From: JACKBJ01 sp964549495
Lineage (GTDB): Bacteria; Chloroflexota; Anaerolineae; Epilineales; Epilineaceae
Length of the DNA stretch: 64,000 bases
Direction: 5' to 3'
Assembly (NCBI GenBank): GCA_964549495.1
Contig: CAZJWJ010000006.1
Coordinates: 1 to 64,000 of the forward strand
Numbering within the stretch: the stretch's first letter is position 1; the number at the start of each line of letters is the position of its first letter. Positions 9,708-17,593 of this stretch are shown piece by piece. The translations under genes and the position numbers were made by a program. The notes beneath the pieces are model-generated. The model did not search any database. It was not told the origin of the DNA and saw only the letters and a list, made by a program, of their open reading frames with translations.

Positions 9708-10499
9708 TCAGCGCGCGGTGGCGCGATTGAAGCGTCGCATCATCCACAGGATCAAGAGCAGATGATAGGCCAGACCGATCGCCAGGTGCAGCCAGAAGAG
9801 CGAGCCGGTGCTGCCGTCGACCGAGGAGATCCAGTAGGCCTTGACCGGCCAGTAGGTCGGGAAGATGCCCAGCAGCGCGGTCCAGGACGCGTCGAAGAAC
9901 CAATCGGCCAGCGGCGCGACCAGGAAGATGCCCATGGCCTTCATGAAGGCCAGACCCTCGACCTTGTTGGCGGCGAAGGCCGAGAGGAAGAGGGCGAAGG
10001 CCGGCGCCTCGAGCGCTACGACCAGGGCCACCGGCACCACCGGCAGCAGCGAGCCCGGATGCAGGCCCACCGCCCACAGCAAGAGCAGGCTGTAGACCAC
10101 GGCCAGGACGTAGGCCGGCAGCAAGCGCCAGGCCAGCCAGGCGCGGCGCGGCAGGGGCGTCACGCGGATGGCCGTCAGGGTGTGTTCGTCCTTCTCGTCC
10201 AGCAGCATCAAGCCGGCCACCACGCCGAACATGATCGGCGTGAGCAGCACGAACTGGTAGCCGACGATCAGGGGGTAGTAGGCCGTCAGGTCGAAGCGAT
10301 CGGCCAGTTGCGCCGAGGCGGCCGGCAGGGCCCAGCGCAGGATGAGGGTCAGCACCAGCGGGTAGAAGAGCAGGAAGCCCAGGAAACCATCGCGGGCCAC
10401 CAGGCGCAGGTCGGCGCGGGCCAGGCCGGCCAGGCGCCGCGACCAGCGCACCTCTCCGGTGCTCAGGTAGGCGGGCTGCTGTAGGGTCGAGCTGCTCAT
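9708..10499 (-). CDS. ABC-2 type transporter permease (second permease)
   Basis: 263 residues with about six hydrophobic segments. The cytoplasmic N-terminus is followed by a first helix (FLGFLLFYPLVLTLIL) and the typical ABC-2 loop LLDEKDEHTLTAIRVTPLPRRAW. It starts at ATG 10499, which overlaps the stop of the upstream permease (ATGA), so the two are translationally coupled and probably form a heterodimeric membrane channel. The family resembles fluoroquinolone-export permeases; the true substrate cannot be read from sequence. An apparent extension of this frame up to 11180 is only the opposite-frame shadow of the upstream permease. Confidence 0.88.
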   Translation of the reverse strand: MSSSTLQQPAYLSTGEVRWSRRLAGLARADLRLVARDGFLGFLLFYPLVLTLILRWALPAASAQLADRFDLTAYYPLIVGYQFVLLTPIMFGVVAGLMLLDEKDEHTLTAIRVTPLPRRAWLAWRLLPAYVLAVVYSLLLLWAVGLHPGSLLPVVPVALVVALEAPAFALFLSAFAANKVEGLAFMKAMGIFLVAPLADWFFDASWTALLGIFPTYWPVKAYWISSVDGSTGSLFWLHLAIGLAYHLLLILWMMRRFNRATAR

Positions 10500-11224
10500 G
10501 ATCGATGCTCCTGACGGACGATGTAGCGTTCGAAGCGCCGCTCGGCCCAGCGCTCGAGGAGGACCAGCCAACCCAGACCGTAGACCAGGCCCAGGGCCAG
10601 CTGGGCGCCGGCCACGGGGCGCACTCCGGCCTCGAGGAACCACAGCGCCGGCTGGCTGGGCACCAGCCACCACAGGCGGCTGGGCAGGATGTCGAAGTAG
10701 TTCAGCAGCGGCAGCTGCAGGACGGTCACCATCAGGGTCGAAGGCAAGAGGAAGTGGCTCAGGTTCTCGAAGGGCGCCACGGCGATGAAGCCGACCAGGA
10801 CGATGATCAGCGAGGTGAGGATGGTGCCGGCCACCAGCCAAGCCCAGTTGGGCCCGCCCAGGAGGGACCAGGCGCCGCTGACGGCGTAGGCGGAGGCCAC
10901 GGTGGCCAAGCTGACGGCCAGGGCCAGCAAGGTCAGCGTGACCAGGCGCGAGACCAGGTACTCGCGGCTGCGCAGCGGCGAGGCCACCAGGGCCGAGAGC
11001 ACGCCCTCGTCGCGCTCGAAGAGGACCAGGCCGGCGATGAAGAAGAAGCCGAAGCCGGCCAGATCGACGAAGAGCGCGAAGGGCACGATCAGCGGTACCA
11101 CCTCGGCCGGCAGCAGGGCGAAGATGGCGGTCCAGACCAGTACGACGAAGATGCCGGCCGCCCAGAGGCCGTAGCGCCATTGCAGCTTGATGTCGCCGCG
11201 CATCATTCCGATCAGGCGCTTCAT
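10496..11224 (-). CDS. ABC-2 type transporter permease (first permease)
   Basis: 242 residues. N-terminal MKRLIGMMRGDIKLQWRYG is followed by six hydrophobic segments and the ABC-2 signature loop LFERDEGVLSALVASPLRSREYL between helices 2 and 3. The ATG at 11224 overlaps the TGA of the ATPase gene (ATGA), and its own stop overlaps the start of the next permease, so the three subunits are made together. It probably pairs with the second permease in an exporter or membrane-protection pump of unknown substrate. Confidence 0.88.
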   Translation of the reverse strand: MKRLIGMMRGDIKLQWRYGLWAAGIFVVLVWTAIFALLPAEVVPLIVPFALFVDLAGFGFFFIAGLVLFERDEGVLSALVASPLRSREYLVSRLVTLTLLALAVSLATVASAYAVSGAWSLLGGPNWAWLVAGTILTSLIIVLVGFIAVAPFENLSHFLLPSTLMVTVLQLPLLNYFDILPSRLWWLVPSQPALWFLEAGVRPVAGAQLALGLVYGLGWLVLLERWAERRFERYIVRQEHRS

Positions 11225-12096
11225 CGCAGTTGCCTCCCGGTCACGCGGACGAAGATGTCCTCGAGGGAGGCCTCTTGCGTGTGCATGGTGTCCACCGCTT
11301 GCTCGCGGATCAGGCGCAGGAAGTCGGCGTTCTCGCCCAGACCTTCCAACGGGAACTCGGCGCTGCCGGCGGGCTTTCCATCATCCGCCGAGACGCCGCT
11401 CGCATGGTACTCCACGCGCAGCATGCGCTGGCCGTGCTGCAGGCGCAGCGCGCGGGGCGCGTCGATCAGCGCGATCTGGCCGTCGACGATGAAGGCCACC
11501 CGGTCGCAGAGCCGATCGGCCACGTCCATGTCGTGGGTGGTCAGAAAGACGGTGCGGCCCTCGGCTTGCTGGCGGCGGACGATGTCCATCACCTGGCGCC
11601 GGCTGATCGGGTCGAGGCCGGCGGTGGGCTCGTCGAGGAAGAGCAGCCGCGGACGGTTGAGCAGGGCCCGGGCCAGCCCCAGGCGCACCTTCATGCCCTT
11701 GGAGTAGTCCGAGACCCGCTGGTCGGCGGCATCGCTCAAATCGACCATCTCCAGGAGCGCTTCGGGATCCTCGGTGGCCACCGCGTAGAGCGAGGCGAAG
11801 AGCGCGAGGTTCTCGCGCCCGCTGAGCTTGCCGTAGTGGTTGGGGTTCTCGAAGCCCACGCCCACCTGCTCGTAGAAGCGATCGTCCCAGTCGCCACGAG
11901 CGCGGCCCAGGATCTCGATCTGTCCTTCGTAGCGATCCAGCAGCCCGATCAGGCATTTCTGCGTGGTGCTCTTGCCGGCCCCGTTGGGCCCGAGGAAGCC
12001 GAAGATCTCGCCTTCGGCCACCGTGAAGTCGATGCCGCGCACGGCCGGCTCGGCCGAGCCGGGATAGGTGAACTGCAAGTCTTGGACCTGGATCAT
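11221..12096 (-). CDS. ABC transporter ATP-binding protein of the ABC-2 exporter
   Basis: 291 residues. Walker A GPNGAGKST at 36-44, signature YSKGM at 131-135 (SKGMK in place of LSGGQ, as in many ABC-2 ATPases), Walker B LLFLDEP at 151-157, D-loop GLD, and H-loop His188. The C-terminal 70 residues form the extra alpha/beta domain common in drug- and polysaccharide-export ATPases. It is the first gene of a four-gene operon with two permeases and a small membrane protein. It energises export from the cytoplasmic face; the substrate is unknown. Confidence 0.93.
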   Translation of the reverse strand: MIQVQDLQFTYPGSAEPAVRGIDFTVAEGEIFGFLGPNGAGKSTTQKCLIGLLDRYEGQIEILGRARGDWDDRFYEQVGVGFENPNHYGKLSGRENLALFASLYAVATEDPEALLEMVDLSDAADQRVSDYSKGMKVRLGLARALLNRPRLLFLDEPTAGLDPISRRQVMDIVRRQQAEGRTVFLTTHDMDVADRLCDRVAFIVDGQIALIDAPRALRLQHGQRMLRVEYHASGVSADDGKPAGSAEFPLEGLGENADFLRLIREQAVDTMHTQEASLEDIFVRVTGRQLR

Positions 12097-12233
12097 GGGA
12101 TGGGCCTCGGTGCTTTCTGATGGCTCGAATGCGGATTGCCGAAGGACACTCTACGCGTAAGCCGGCCGGGGGTTGCGGAATCTCGTGCCTGGCCGGCCTC
12201 TCAGACGCCCGATCGCCGTCGGGATGACATGGC

Positions 12234-12764
12234 CTATCGATCCAAGCGCTGATCGCAATGCGCGCGCATGCTACAGCCCGCGCAGCGCGCCGGATGATCG
12301 TGACTGCGGCCGGCATCTCCGCTGGCCTCGGCCCGGTCCATGGCCTCTAGCAAGTCCATCAGCTCCTTGCGCAATCCTTCGTCCCAATCGACCTCCCAGC
12401 TGCACTCGGCGTAGCGCAGGATGCCGGAAGAGACCGGCCGGCCCAGGTCCTCCTCGACCAGCAGACAGTAGGCGGCCAGCTGCAGCAGGTCGCCGCGATA
12501 AGGCTCTTGCGCCCGCCGCATCGGCTTGGCCTCGACCGGCAAGAGCGCCCCGCCACGCTCCAGGAGGAAGTCGGGCCGGCCGATCAGCCGGTGGCGATGC
12601 GAGACCAGCGCCCGCTCGAGCGGCCGGCCCTGGCTGCTGTCGTCGTAGAGCACGCGCGCCCGCGGCAGGCCGCTGCGCCGACCCAGCGCGATCGCCCGCA
12701 GCCATAGGTAGATCGCCAGCGTGGCCAACATTGCGCCGGACAGGGTCAGCAGGTCGGCGTTCAC
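12234..12764 (-). CDS. Cas4-like PD-(D/E)XK nuclease, C-terminal half (split gene)
   Basis: 176 residues from a GTG at 12764. One transmembrane helix (about 6-26) is followed by the nuclease core: RPDFLL (catalytic Asp), LPVEAKP (E-x-K), QLAAYCLLVEE (motif III Gln/Tyr) and the iron-sulfur cysteines CAGCSMRAHC. Cas4/Dna2-type nucleases need a further N-terminal Cys and a His, absent here but present in the adjacent upstream frame. No Shine-Dalgarno precedes the GTG, and this frame is open upstream through the stop of the neighbour. One disrupted gene or a programmed frameshift is therefore likely, although two coupled genes remain possible. No cas1, cas2 or array is present. Confidence 0.75.
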   Translation of the reverse strand: MNADLLTLSGAMLATLAIYLWLRAIALGRRSGLPRARVLYDDSSQGRPLERALVSHRHRLIGRPDFLLERGGALLPVEAKPMRRAQEPYRGDLLQLAAYCLLVEEDLGRPVSSGILRYAECSWEVDWDEGLRKELMDLLEAMDRAEASGDAGRSHDHPARCAGCSMRAHCDQRLDR

Positions 12765-12777
12765 GTCGAAAGCCGCG

Positions 12778-13110
12778 TCACAGGAGTCCCATCGCCAAGA
12801 GGGCGAGGGCGAGGATCAGCAGCAGCAGGGCCAGCCGCCGGAGGCCTGCGGAACGCCGGACATCACGCCCCAGCTCGGCGTGCGCGCCCTCACCTCGCCG
12901 GCGCGCCTCGGCGTTGCCGACCGGCAGGCCCAGGCCGTGGCGCAGCCACCAGGCGCGCTGGCAGTAGACGAACTGGCCGATCTCGCTGGCGCGGCGGTAG
13001 CGGGGCAGGGGACACCTCCAGAGATCGGACGCCCAGGTCTGGTCGATCCGCTTACAAGGGCTGTGTGGGTCGCCTATAGTTATGATGAGGTCTCGGGCCA
13101 AGCTCAACAA
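12778..13110 (-). CDS. Cas4-like membrane nuclease, N-terminal half (split gene)
   Basis: Up to 110 residues. The recognisable part begins near residue 40: RASEIGQFVYCQRAWWLRHGL holds the N-terminal cluster Cys, and GEGAHAELG holds the conserved His. It ends in one transmembrane helix (LALLLLILALALLAMGLL) exactly at the stop. In the Cas4-like family with a central two-helix hairpin these elements are followed by the second helix and nuclease core, which here lie 13 nt downstream in another frame. The TTG at 13110 is a poor start. A CTG at 13008 with GGAGG 5 nt upstream would give a product starting just before the conserved motif, so the true N-terminus is uncertain. Confidence 0.65.
   Translation of the reverse strand: MLSLARDLIITIGDPHSPCKRIDQTWASDLWRCPLPRYRRASEIGQFVYCQRAWWLRHGLGLPVGNAEARRRGEGAHAELGRDVRRSAGLRRLALLLLILALALLAMGLL
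13051..13080 (+). promoter_or_regulatory. Candidate promoter of the HEPN/MNT operon
   Basis: CTTACA (13051-13056), an 18-nt spacer and TATAGT (13075-13080), with a second hexamer TATGAT directly after. It lies about 40 nt before the HEPN start, which has AAGGTGAGG 4 nt upstream of its ATG. Confidence 0.45.
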
Positions 13111-13121
13111 GGTGAGGTGAC

Positions 13122-13529
13122 ATGCCGAACCGTGCGCAGGACTGGATGGACCAAGCCGAGCGAGACTTGGAGCATTCCGAACGGTCCCACCGCGATGGAT
13201 TTCACGAGTGGGCCTGTTTCGCTGCGCACCAAGCTGCCGAGAAGGCCATCAAGGCACTGCACCTCGCGCATCGGCAGCAGGTTTGGGGGCACGTCCTGAC
13301 CAAGCTGATCGACGAACTACCCGACTCGATCGATCCGCCGAGCGAGATCGTCGAACGCTGTCGGGTGCTCGACACCTTCTACATCCCTCCGCGCTACCCG
13401 GACAGTCATCCGGAGGGTCCGCCCTTCGAACACTACGGCAGCCTTCAGAGCTTCCAGGCGGTGGACTATGCCCGTGCGATCCTCGACTTCGTCCGTGCTG
13501 AAATGGCCCGACGCGACGACCGTTCGTGA
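13122..13529 (+). CDS. HEPN-domain protein (toxin half of an MNT/HEPN pair)
   Basis: 135 residues, all-alpha. The MNT-associated HEPN pattern is clear: an N-terminal helix WMDQAERDLEHSERSHRDG, then ACFAAHQAAEKAIKALH, then GHVLTKLIDELPD and the late motif FYIPPRYPDSHPEGPP. In known pairs the HEPN protein is an RNase-like toxin restrained by the minimal nucleotidyltransferase, which AMPylates it. The ATG at 13122 has a strong Shine-Dalgarno. The downstream NTase gene overlaps its 3' end by 35 nt if the GTG at 13495 is used. The pair sits directly beside the split Cas4-like nuclease, a neighbourhood compatible with a small defence or stress island. Confidence 0.88.
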   Translation: MPNRAQDWMDQAERDLEHSERSHRDGFHEWACFAAHQAAEKAIKALHLAHRQQVWGHVLTKLIDELPDSIDPPSEIVERCRVLDTFYIPPRYPDSHPEGPPFEHYGSLQSFQAVDYARAILDFVRAEMARRDDRS

Positions 13530-13836
13530 GGCTGCTCGCGCTTGGGCGCTTCGCCAAGCCACCGCCCGTGCCGAGCTAGAGCGTGTGGGGATCTTCGGTT
13601 CCTATGCGCGCGGCGACTGGGGTGTAGGCAGCGACCTGGACATCGTACTCGTGCTGACCGATTCCGATCGTGCGTTCATCGAACGACCCCTCGATTGGGA
13701 TCTAACGGAAATCCCGGTGCCGGTCGACCTGTTGGTCTACACGATCCGCGAATGGGATGCCCTCCAGCAGGATCACAGCAGGCATGCATCGACGCTTCGT
13801 AGCGAGACCCGCTGGATCTTCGAGCGTCACAATTGA
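13495..13836 (+). CDS. Minimal nucleotidyltransferase (MNT), antitoxin partner of HEPN
   Basis: 113 residues from GTG 13495 (MLKWPDATT); an ATG at 13468 would add nine residues inside the HEPN gene. The Pol-beta-type NTase motif is intact: GIFGSYARGDWGVGSDLDI gives GS-x-D-x-D, with a third acidic residue in VPVDLLVY. Such minimal NTases AMPylate the HEPN toxin partner in known systems. The gene order toxin then antitoxin with overlapping frames supports a two-gene module. Confidence 0.88.
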   Translation: MLKWPDATTVREAARAWALRQATARAELERVGIFGSYARGDWGVGSDLDIVLVLTDSDRAFIERPLDWDLTEIPVPVDLLVYTIREWDALQQDHSRHASTLRSETRWIFERHN

Positions 13837-13948
13837 GAGCGGGAACGCCGAAAGTGGGTCGAACAGGCCGGTTGGCGCTTCCTAGATCGAAGACCGCCAG
13901 GTGTTGCCGTGATCCAGTGGCGTTTGTCGAACCGGTCCAGGGAATCGC

Positions 13949-14791
13949 ATGAGCTTTGTGTTCGCGCTCACGATCTACTATGTCGCGCTCGGACTCGTCG
14001 CCTCGGGTCTGGCCTTGCTTCTGGTGATCGCGGTCTCTCGGATCCTCGGGAGAAGCATCGGACCCTTGATCGCCGCGGGCTTGCTCACGATTCTCGGTGC
14101 CGTGCCGCCCAGCGCGCTGGCGGTCTTGTACTACGCGCGCAGTGCAGATGCGGCGTGTGCCTATCGGGGACCGGGCATCTTCGCCCAACTGGGGGGAGGG
14201 CCGTTCAACCTGGCCCTGCTCACCATCTCCTCGGGCTGGACGCTGGGCTCGTGGACCGGCGCGACCGCCTTGGCATATCTGGCGGTGGTGCGAATCGCCG
14301 AACCCGAACCAGCCTTGGAGGGCGAGACGATGCGAGAAGCAGAGGACGGGGCCGGCCAAGACCTCTACCTGGGGGTCTGGGAGCTGCTGCCCGAACTGTC
14401 GATCTACCAACAGGGGCCGATGCCGGCCAGCGGCCGTTACACCATCGAGCGCGATGGCGATGCGCTGCGGCTGCGCGTCGACTGGACGATGGAGCCGGGC
14501 GGCGAGCCGCAATCGACGGTCTTCGGCGGGCCGGCCGACGGCAGCCCGCAGCCCATCCCGGGCGCTGAGGGTCCGGGGCCGGATGCCTTCAGCCTGACCC
14601 GCGTGGACGAGCGCACTCTGGACAGCGCCGCGCTGCGCGGCGAGACGACCCTGGCCTACGCCCGGCGCGTCGCCAGCGCCGACGGCCACCTCTTGTCCGT
14701 GATGCAAGAGGGACCGACGGCCGATGGCGGCCGCTTCCGCAACTTCCAAGTCTACCGGCGGCGATCTGATGATGCCGTGGAAGGGGCTTGA
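13949..14791 (+). CDS. Hypothetical protein: three-helix membrane domain plus lipocalin-like domain
   Basis: 280 residues. Residues 1-115 contain about three hydrophobic segments. From about 128 a soluble beta domain follows (YLGVWELLPELSIYQQGP, SGRYTIERDGDALRLRVDW), reminiscent of small lipocalin-like or cytosolic beta-barrel proteins. An in-frame ATG at 14330 (MREAEDGAGQ), with GGAGG 8 nt upstream, stands exactly at the domain junction. The soluble domain may therefore also be made separately, or be the real gene. I cannot assign a function. Confidence 0.6.
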   Translation: MSFVFALTIYYVALGLVASGLALLLVIAVSRILGRSIGPLIAAGLLTILGAVPPSALAVLYYARSADAACAYRGPGIFAQLGGGPFNLALLTISSGWTLGSWTGATALAYLAVVRIAEPEPALEGETMREAEDGAGQDLYLGVWELLPELSIYQQGPMPASGRYTIERDGDALRLRVDWTMEPGGEPQSTVFGGPADGSPQPIPGAEGPGPDAFSLTRVDERTLDSAALRGETTLAYARRVASADGHLLSVMQEGPTADGGRFRNFQVYRRRSDDAVEGA

Positions 14792-14797
14792 GCGGGC

Positions 14798-15298
14798 ATG
14801 GACCATGATCGAAGCGAGGTCGGGGGATCGAGCGAGACCGAGGGCCGGGACGTGGCCGACACGCTGCGCTGGACCCACCTGAACCCCGCCGGCCTGCCGG
14901 ACTGGGGAGAGTCCTTCTCGCAGGTCGTCATCGTAGATCAAGGTCCGCTGCGTCGGGTACAGATCTCCGGCCAGGTGGCGGTAGACGATCGCAATCGGGT
15001 GCAATCGCCGGGTGACCTCGATGCGCAGGCGCCGCTGGCCTTTGCCAACCTGGCCCGCGCGCTCGAAGCGGCCGGCGCGGGGCCGCGGGACGTGCTACGG
15101 CTGGGCATCTACATCGTCGACTACCGGCCCGAGCAGGCCGAAACCGTGCGACTGGCGATGCGCAGCGTCTTTCGCGATCGGCCGCTGCCGACCAGCACCT
15201 GGCTGGGCGTGCAGGCCCTGGCCTTGCCGGACCTGCGGATCGAGGTCGAGGCCACGGCGTTGCTTCGTCGGACACAGTCCGCTGGTGCCGAGGCCTGA
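14798..15298 (+). CDS. RidA/YjgF family protein (enamine/imine deaminase-like)
   Basis: 166 residues, with about 25 extra residues before the conserved fold. RidA features: FSQVVIVDQGPLRRVQISGQVAVD near the start, NLARALEAAGAGPRDVLRLGIYIVDY in the middle and ALALPDLRIEVEATALL at the end, carrying the family Arg that binds the substrate carboxylate. RidA proteins hydrolyse reactive 2-aminoacrylate and related imines in the cytoplasm, protecting PLP enzymes. The gene starts 6 nt after the preceding stop, so co-transcription is likely. A 15-bp tandem repeat covers its stop codon. Confidence 0.88.
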   Translation: MDHDRSEVGGSSETEGRDVADTLRWTHLNPAGLPDWGESFSQVVIVDQGPLRRVQISGQVAVDDRNRVQSPGDLDAQAPLAFANLARALEAAGAGPRDVLRLGIYIVDYRPEQAETVRLAMRSVFRDRPLPTSTWLGVQALALPDLRIEVEATALLRRTQSAGAEA

Positions 15299-15323
15299 CG
15301 CGCCGGGACCTGACGCGCCGGGA
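15294..15323. repeat. 15-bp tandem duplication over the ridA-like stop codon
   Basis: CCTGACGCGCCGGGA occurs twice in direct tandem (15294-15308 and 15309-15323). The TGA stop of the RidA-like gene is inside the first copy, so a second TGA lies 15 nt further on. Confidence 0.85.
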
Positions 15324-15409
15324 CTCGAGACGGACACAAATCGAGGCGACGCCGCTGGAAGGGAAGCAGCTCGAGATGATGGCCGAGCACAGCCATGGAG
15401 ATCCCTGAC

Positions 15410-16438
15410 ATGGAAATCCGCGACCTGGACTCGCGGCAGCTCGACGCAGCCGCGTCCCTTCTCGCCGCGCGGCATGCGCGAGATCGGCGCCTGCATCCCG
15501 AGTTCCCGGTCGGCTTCGAGGATGCGGGGCGGGCGCGGCAGGCTATCGAGGCATGCCTCGAACGACCGCAGGCCAAAGGCATCGTGGCCCTAGAGGGTGA
15601 CGAGGTCCTCGGCTACCTCATCGCCGACCTGAGCCTGAATGGCCCCCGATCCTCGGCTTGGATCCGGCTGCCCGGCCACGCGCTGGCGGCAGGCACCGAC
15701 GCGGACGTCTATCGCGACCTCTACGCGGCCGCGGCCGCCGATTGGGTCGCGCGGGGCTGCTTCGATCACTACATCTTGATCCCGGCCGCGGATGCGGCGG
15801 CACGAACCGCGCTCTTCTGCCTCGGCTTCGGGGGCTCGCAAGCCTACGCGCTGCGCAGCTTGGATGCGCCGATCGAGCCAGGCGGGGTGAATTCGTCGAA
15901 GTCGGTCGACGGCTCGGCCGACTGGGCGATCCGGCGAGCCGGCCCGGGCGATGCCGCCACGCTGGCCGGGCTATCGCACCTGATCGCCGAGGCCTCGCTG
16001 CGCTCGCCGGCCTTCCACCCGAGCTTGCCCGAGGACTTCGAGGCGCTGGCCGAGGGTTTCGCCGAGCTGGCCGATGCGACCGACTGGACCGTCTGGCTGG
16101 CCGAGCGGGCGGGCCAGGCCTTGGCCTACGCCGCCTTCTTCGGTGTGGAGCCCGGGCCGGACGATCTCCTCGCGCCGGAAGCCTGCATCGAGTTGAAGAT
16201 CGCCGCCACGCGGCCGGAGGCGCGCGGCCGGGGCTTGGCCAGGGACCTGGTGAGGCATGGATTGGAGGAAGCGCGGCGGCAGGGCTATCGGCAGGTCCGG
16301 GTGGACTGGCACTTGCCGAACCTGCTGGCCTCGCGCTTCTGGCCGCGGCTCGGATTCGAGCCCGTCGCGCTGCGGCTGATGCGCCGCTTGGACCCGCGCA
16401 TCGCTCGGGCGGGCGATCGGGACCGTGTAGGTTCGTAA
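15410..16438 (+). CDS. Tandem GNAT-domain acetyltransferase
   Basis: 342 residues from the ATG at 15410, which has GGAG 9 nt upstream; the ATG at 15395 would add five residues. There are two GNAT halves. The second is the better conserved: LIAEASL at its start, then ELKIAATRPEARGRGLARDLVRHGLEEARRQGYRQVRVDW (shown here only as its acetyl-CoA loop RPEARGRGLA plus helix) and a final FWPRLGFEPV. The first half is degenerate in the P-loop region. It probably transfers an acyl group from acyl-CoA to a small-molecule amine in the cytoplasm; the substrate is unknown. The cupin gene follows 11 nt after. Confidence 0.82.
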   Translation: MEIRDLDSRQLDAAASLLAARHARDRRLHPEFPVGFEDAGRARQAIEACLERPQAKGIVALEGDEVLGYLIADLSLNGPRSSAWIRLPGHALAAGTDADVYRDLYAAAAADWVARGCFDHYILIPAADAAARTALFCLGFGGSQAYALRSLDAPIEPGGVNSSKSVDGSADWAIRRAGPGDAATLAGLSHLIAEASLRSPAFHPSLPEDFEALAEGFAELADATDWTVWLAERAGQALAYAAFFGVEPGPDDLLAPEACIELKIAATRPEARGRGLARDLVRHGLEEARRQGYRQVRVDWHLPNLLASRFWPRLGFEPVALRLMRRLDPRIARAGDRDRVGS

Positions 16439-16449
16439 GGAGAACGATC

Positions 16450-16809
16450 ATGCGCGTCGTCAACCTGGCCGAGATGTTCGGCCGCTTCGAGGAGACCTGG
16501 AGCCCGCGACTGATCGGCGAGCTCAACGGCCAGGAGGTCAAGCTGGCCAAGTTGGAGGGCGAGTTCGTCTGGCACCAGCACGAAGCGGCCGACGAACTCT
16601 TCCTGGTGATCGAGGGCCGCCTGCGGATCCTCTTGCGCGATGGCGAGATCGCGCTCGGCCCGGGCGAGCTGGCGATCGTGCCGCGAGGTGTGGAGCATTG
16701 CCCGGTGGCCGACGAGCCCTGCCAGGTGCTGCTCTTCGAGCCGGCCGGCACGCGCAACACCGGCGACGTCGAGGATGTGCGGACGGTCGAGGTTCTCGAT
16801 CGCCTGTAA
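16450..16809 (+). CDS. Cupin-domain protein
   Basis: 119 residues. AAGGAG overlaps the upstream stop and lies 7 nt before the ATG. Cupin motif 1 is WHQHEAADELFLVIEGRLRI with metal-ligand type H-x-H and Glu; motif 2 is LGPGELAIVPRGVEHCP with a His. It is a small single-domain beta-barrel like many mannose-6-phosphate-isomerase-like or YdbB-type cupins of unknown substrate. It forms a pair with the upstream GNAT gene. Confidence 0.88.
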   Translation: MRVVNLAEMFGRFEETWSPRLIGELNGQEVKLAKLEGEFVWHQHEAADELFLVIEGRLRILLRDGEIALGPGELAIVPRGVEHCPVADEPCQVLLFEPAGTRNTGDVEDVRTVEVLDRL

Positions 16810-16966
16810 CCCATCGGCCGGCCGACCGTCATGGGAGGGCGAGCGCGAAGATGGCGCGACGACATCGACAGGGGAGATCGCTTCGCCGCGAGCCATGGAA
16901 GGTACGCACTGTGGGGCCATGCCGCGCTCCGGTTTCGCGAGCGCTGCTCGCGGCCGGAGCCCGCGC

Positions 16967-17593
16967 GTGAGCCCGAGGGATCGCGCCGCCACGTCAGCCG
17001 ATGACGCGGCGGTGAGCGCCGGCGCCAAGGGCCTGCCACCCGAGGAGCTGGCGCGGACCCTCGCGCGTGCCCAGGCCGGCCAGCGGGCGGCCCTCGGCCG
17101 GCTCTTCGATGCCTATGGCGGCATGGTCTATCGCTTCCTGCATCGGCAATGCGGCGACGCGCAGCTGGCCGAGGATCTCTGCGGTGAGGTCTTCCTCCGC
17201 TTGGTCGATGCGCTCCGAGGCGGCCAGGACTGGGATCGGTCCTTCACCGGCTGGCTCTTCCGGGTCGCGCGCAACCTCTTGATCGATCATCGCCGCAAGG
17301 CCAGCACCCAACGCGAGGTGGGTCTGGACGCGGCGCATTCCAGGAGTGGGGGACCCGACCCGGTGCGACAAGCCTTGCAGAGCCAGCAGATCGATCGTGT
17401 GCGGACCCTGATCGAACGACTCACGGACCGCAACGCCCAGATCCTGCTCTTGCGCTTTGGCGAGGGCATGAGCCACCGCGAGGTGGCCGACCACCTGGGC
17501 ATGAGCGAAGGGGCGGTCAAGGTCGCCCAGCACCGTGCGCTCAAGCAGCTGCGCGAATGGATGGAGCCGGATGTCGAGGAGGCGGGAACATGA
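16967..17593 (+). CDS. ECF-type RNA polymerase sigma factor
   Basis: 208 residues from GTG 16967 (MSPRDRAAT). Upstream in-frame ATGs at 16915 and 16919-16921 region are possible but carry Arg/Ser-rich sequence unlike a sigma N-terminus. Region 2: ALGRLFDAYGGMVYRFLHRQ, LAEDLCGEVFLRLVDAL and FTGWLFRVARNLLIDHRRK. Region 4: LTDRNAQILLLRFGEGMSHREVADHLGMSEGAVKVAQHRALKQLRE. There is no SnoaL extension. Its stop overlaps the start of the membrane DUF5666 protein (ATGA), which is therefore the likely anti-sigma partner. It directs RNA polymerase to a regulon that may include the downstream surface genes. Confidence 0.9.
   Translation: MSPRDRAATSADDAAVSAGAKGLPPEELARTLARAQAGQRAALGRLFDAYGGMVYRFLHRQCGDAQLAEDLCGEVFLRLVDALRGGQDWDRSFTGWLFRVARNLLIDHRRKASTQREVGLDAAHSRSGGPDPVRQALQSQQIDRVRTLIERLTDRNAQILLLRFGEGMSHREVADHLGMSEGAVKVAQHRALKQLREWMEPDVEEAGT

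Noticed and set aside
6695..9730. A plus-strand open frame of about 1000 codons antisense to the C25-like gene
   Set aside because: Ala/Gly/Val/Arg-rich translation without any domain; typical mirror of a GC-rich coding strand. The minus-strand gene has a signal peptide, domains and a Shine-Dalgarno.
12234..13110. CRISPR adaptation locus suggested by Cas4-like motifs
   Set aside because: No cas1, cas2, other cas gene or repeat-spacer array is in the window; the membrane-hairpin architecture differs from standard Cas4.
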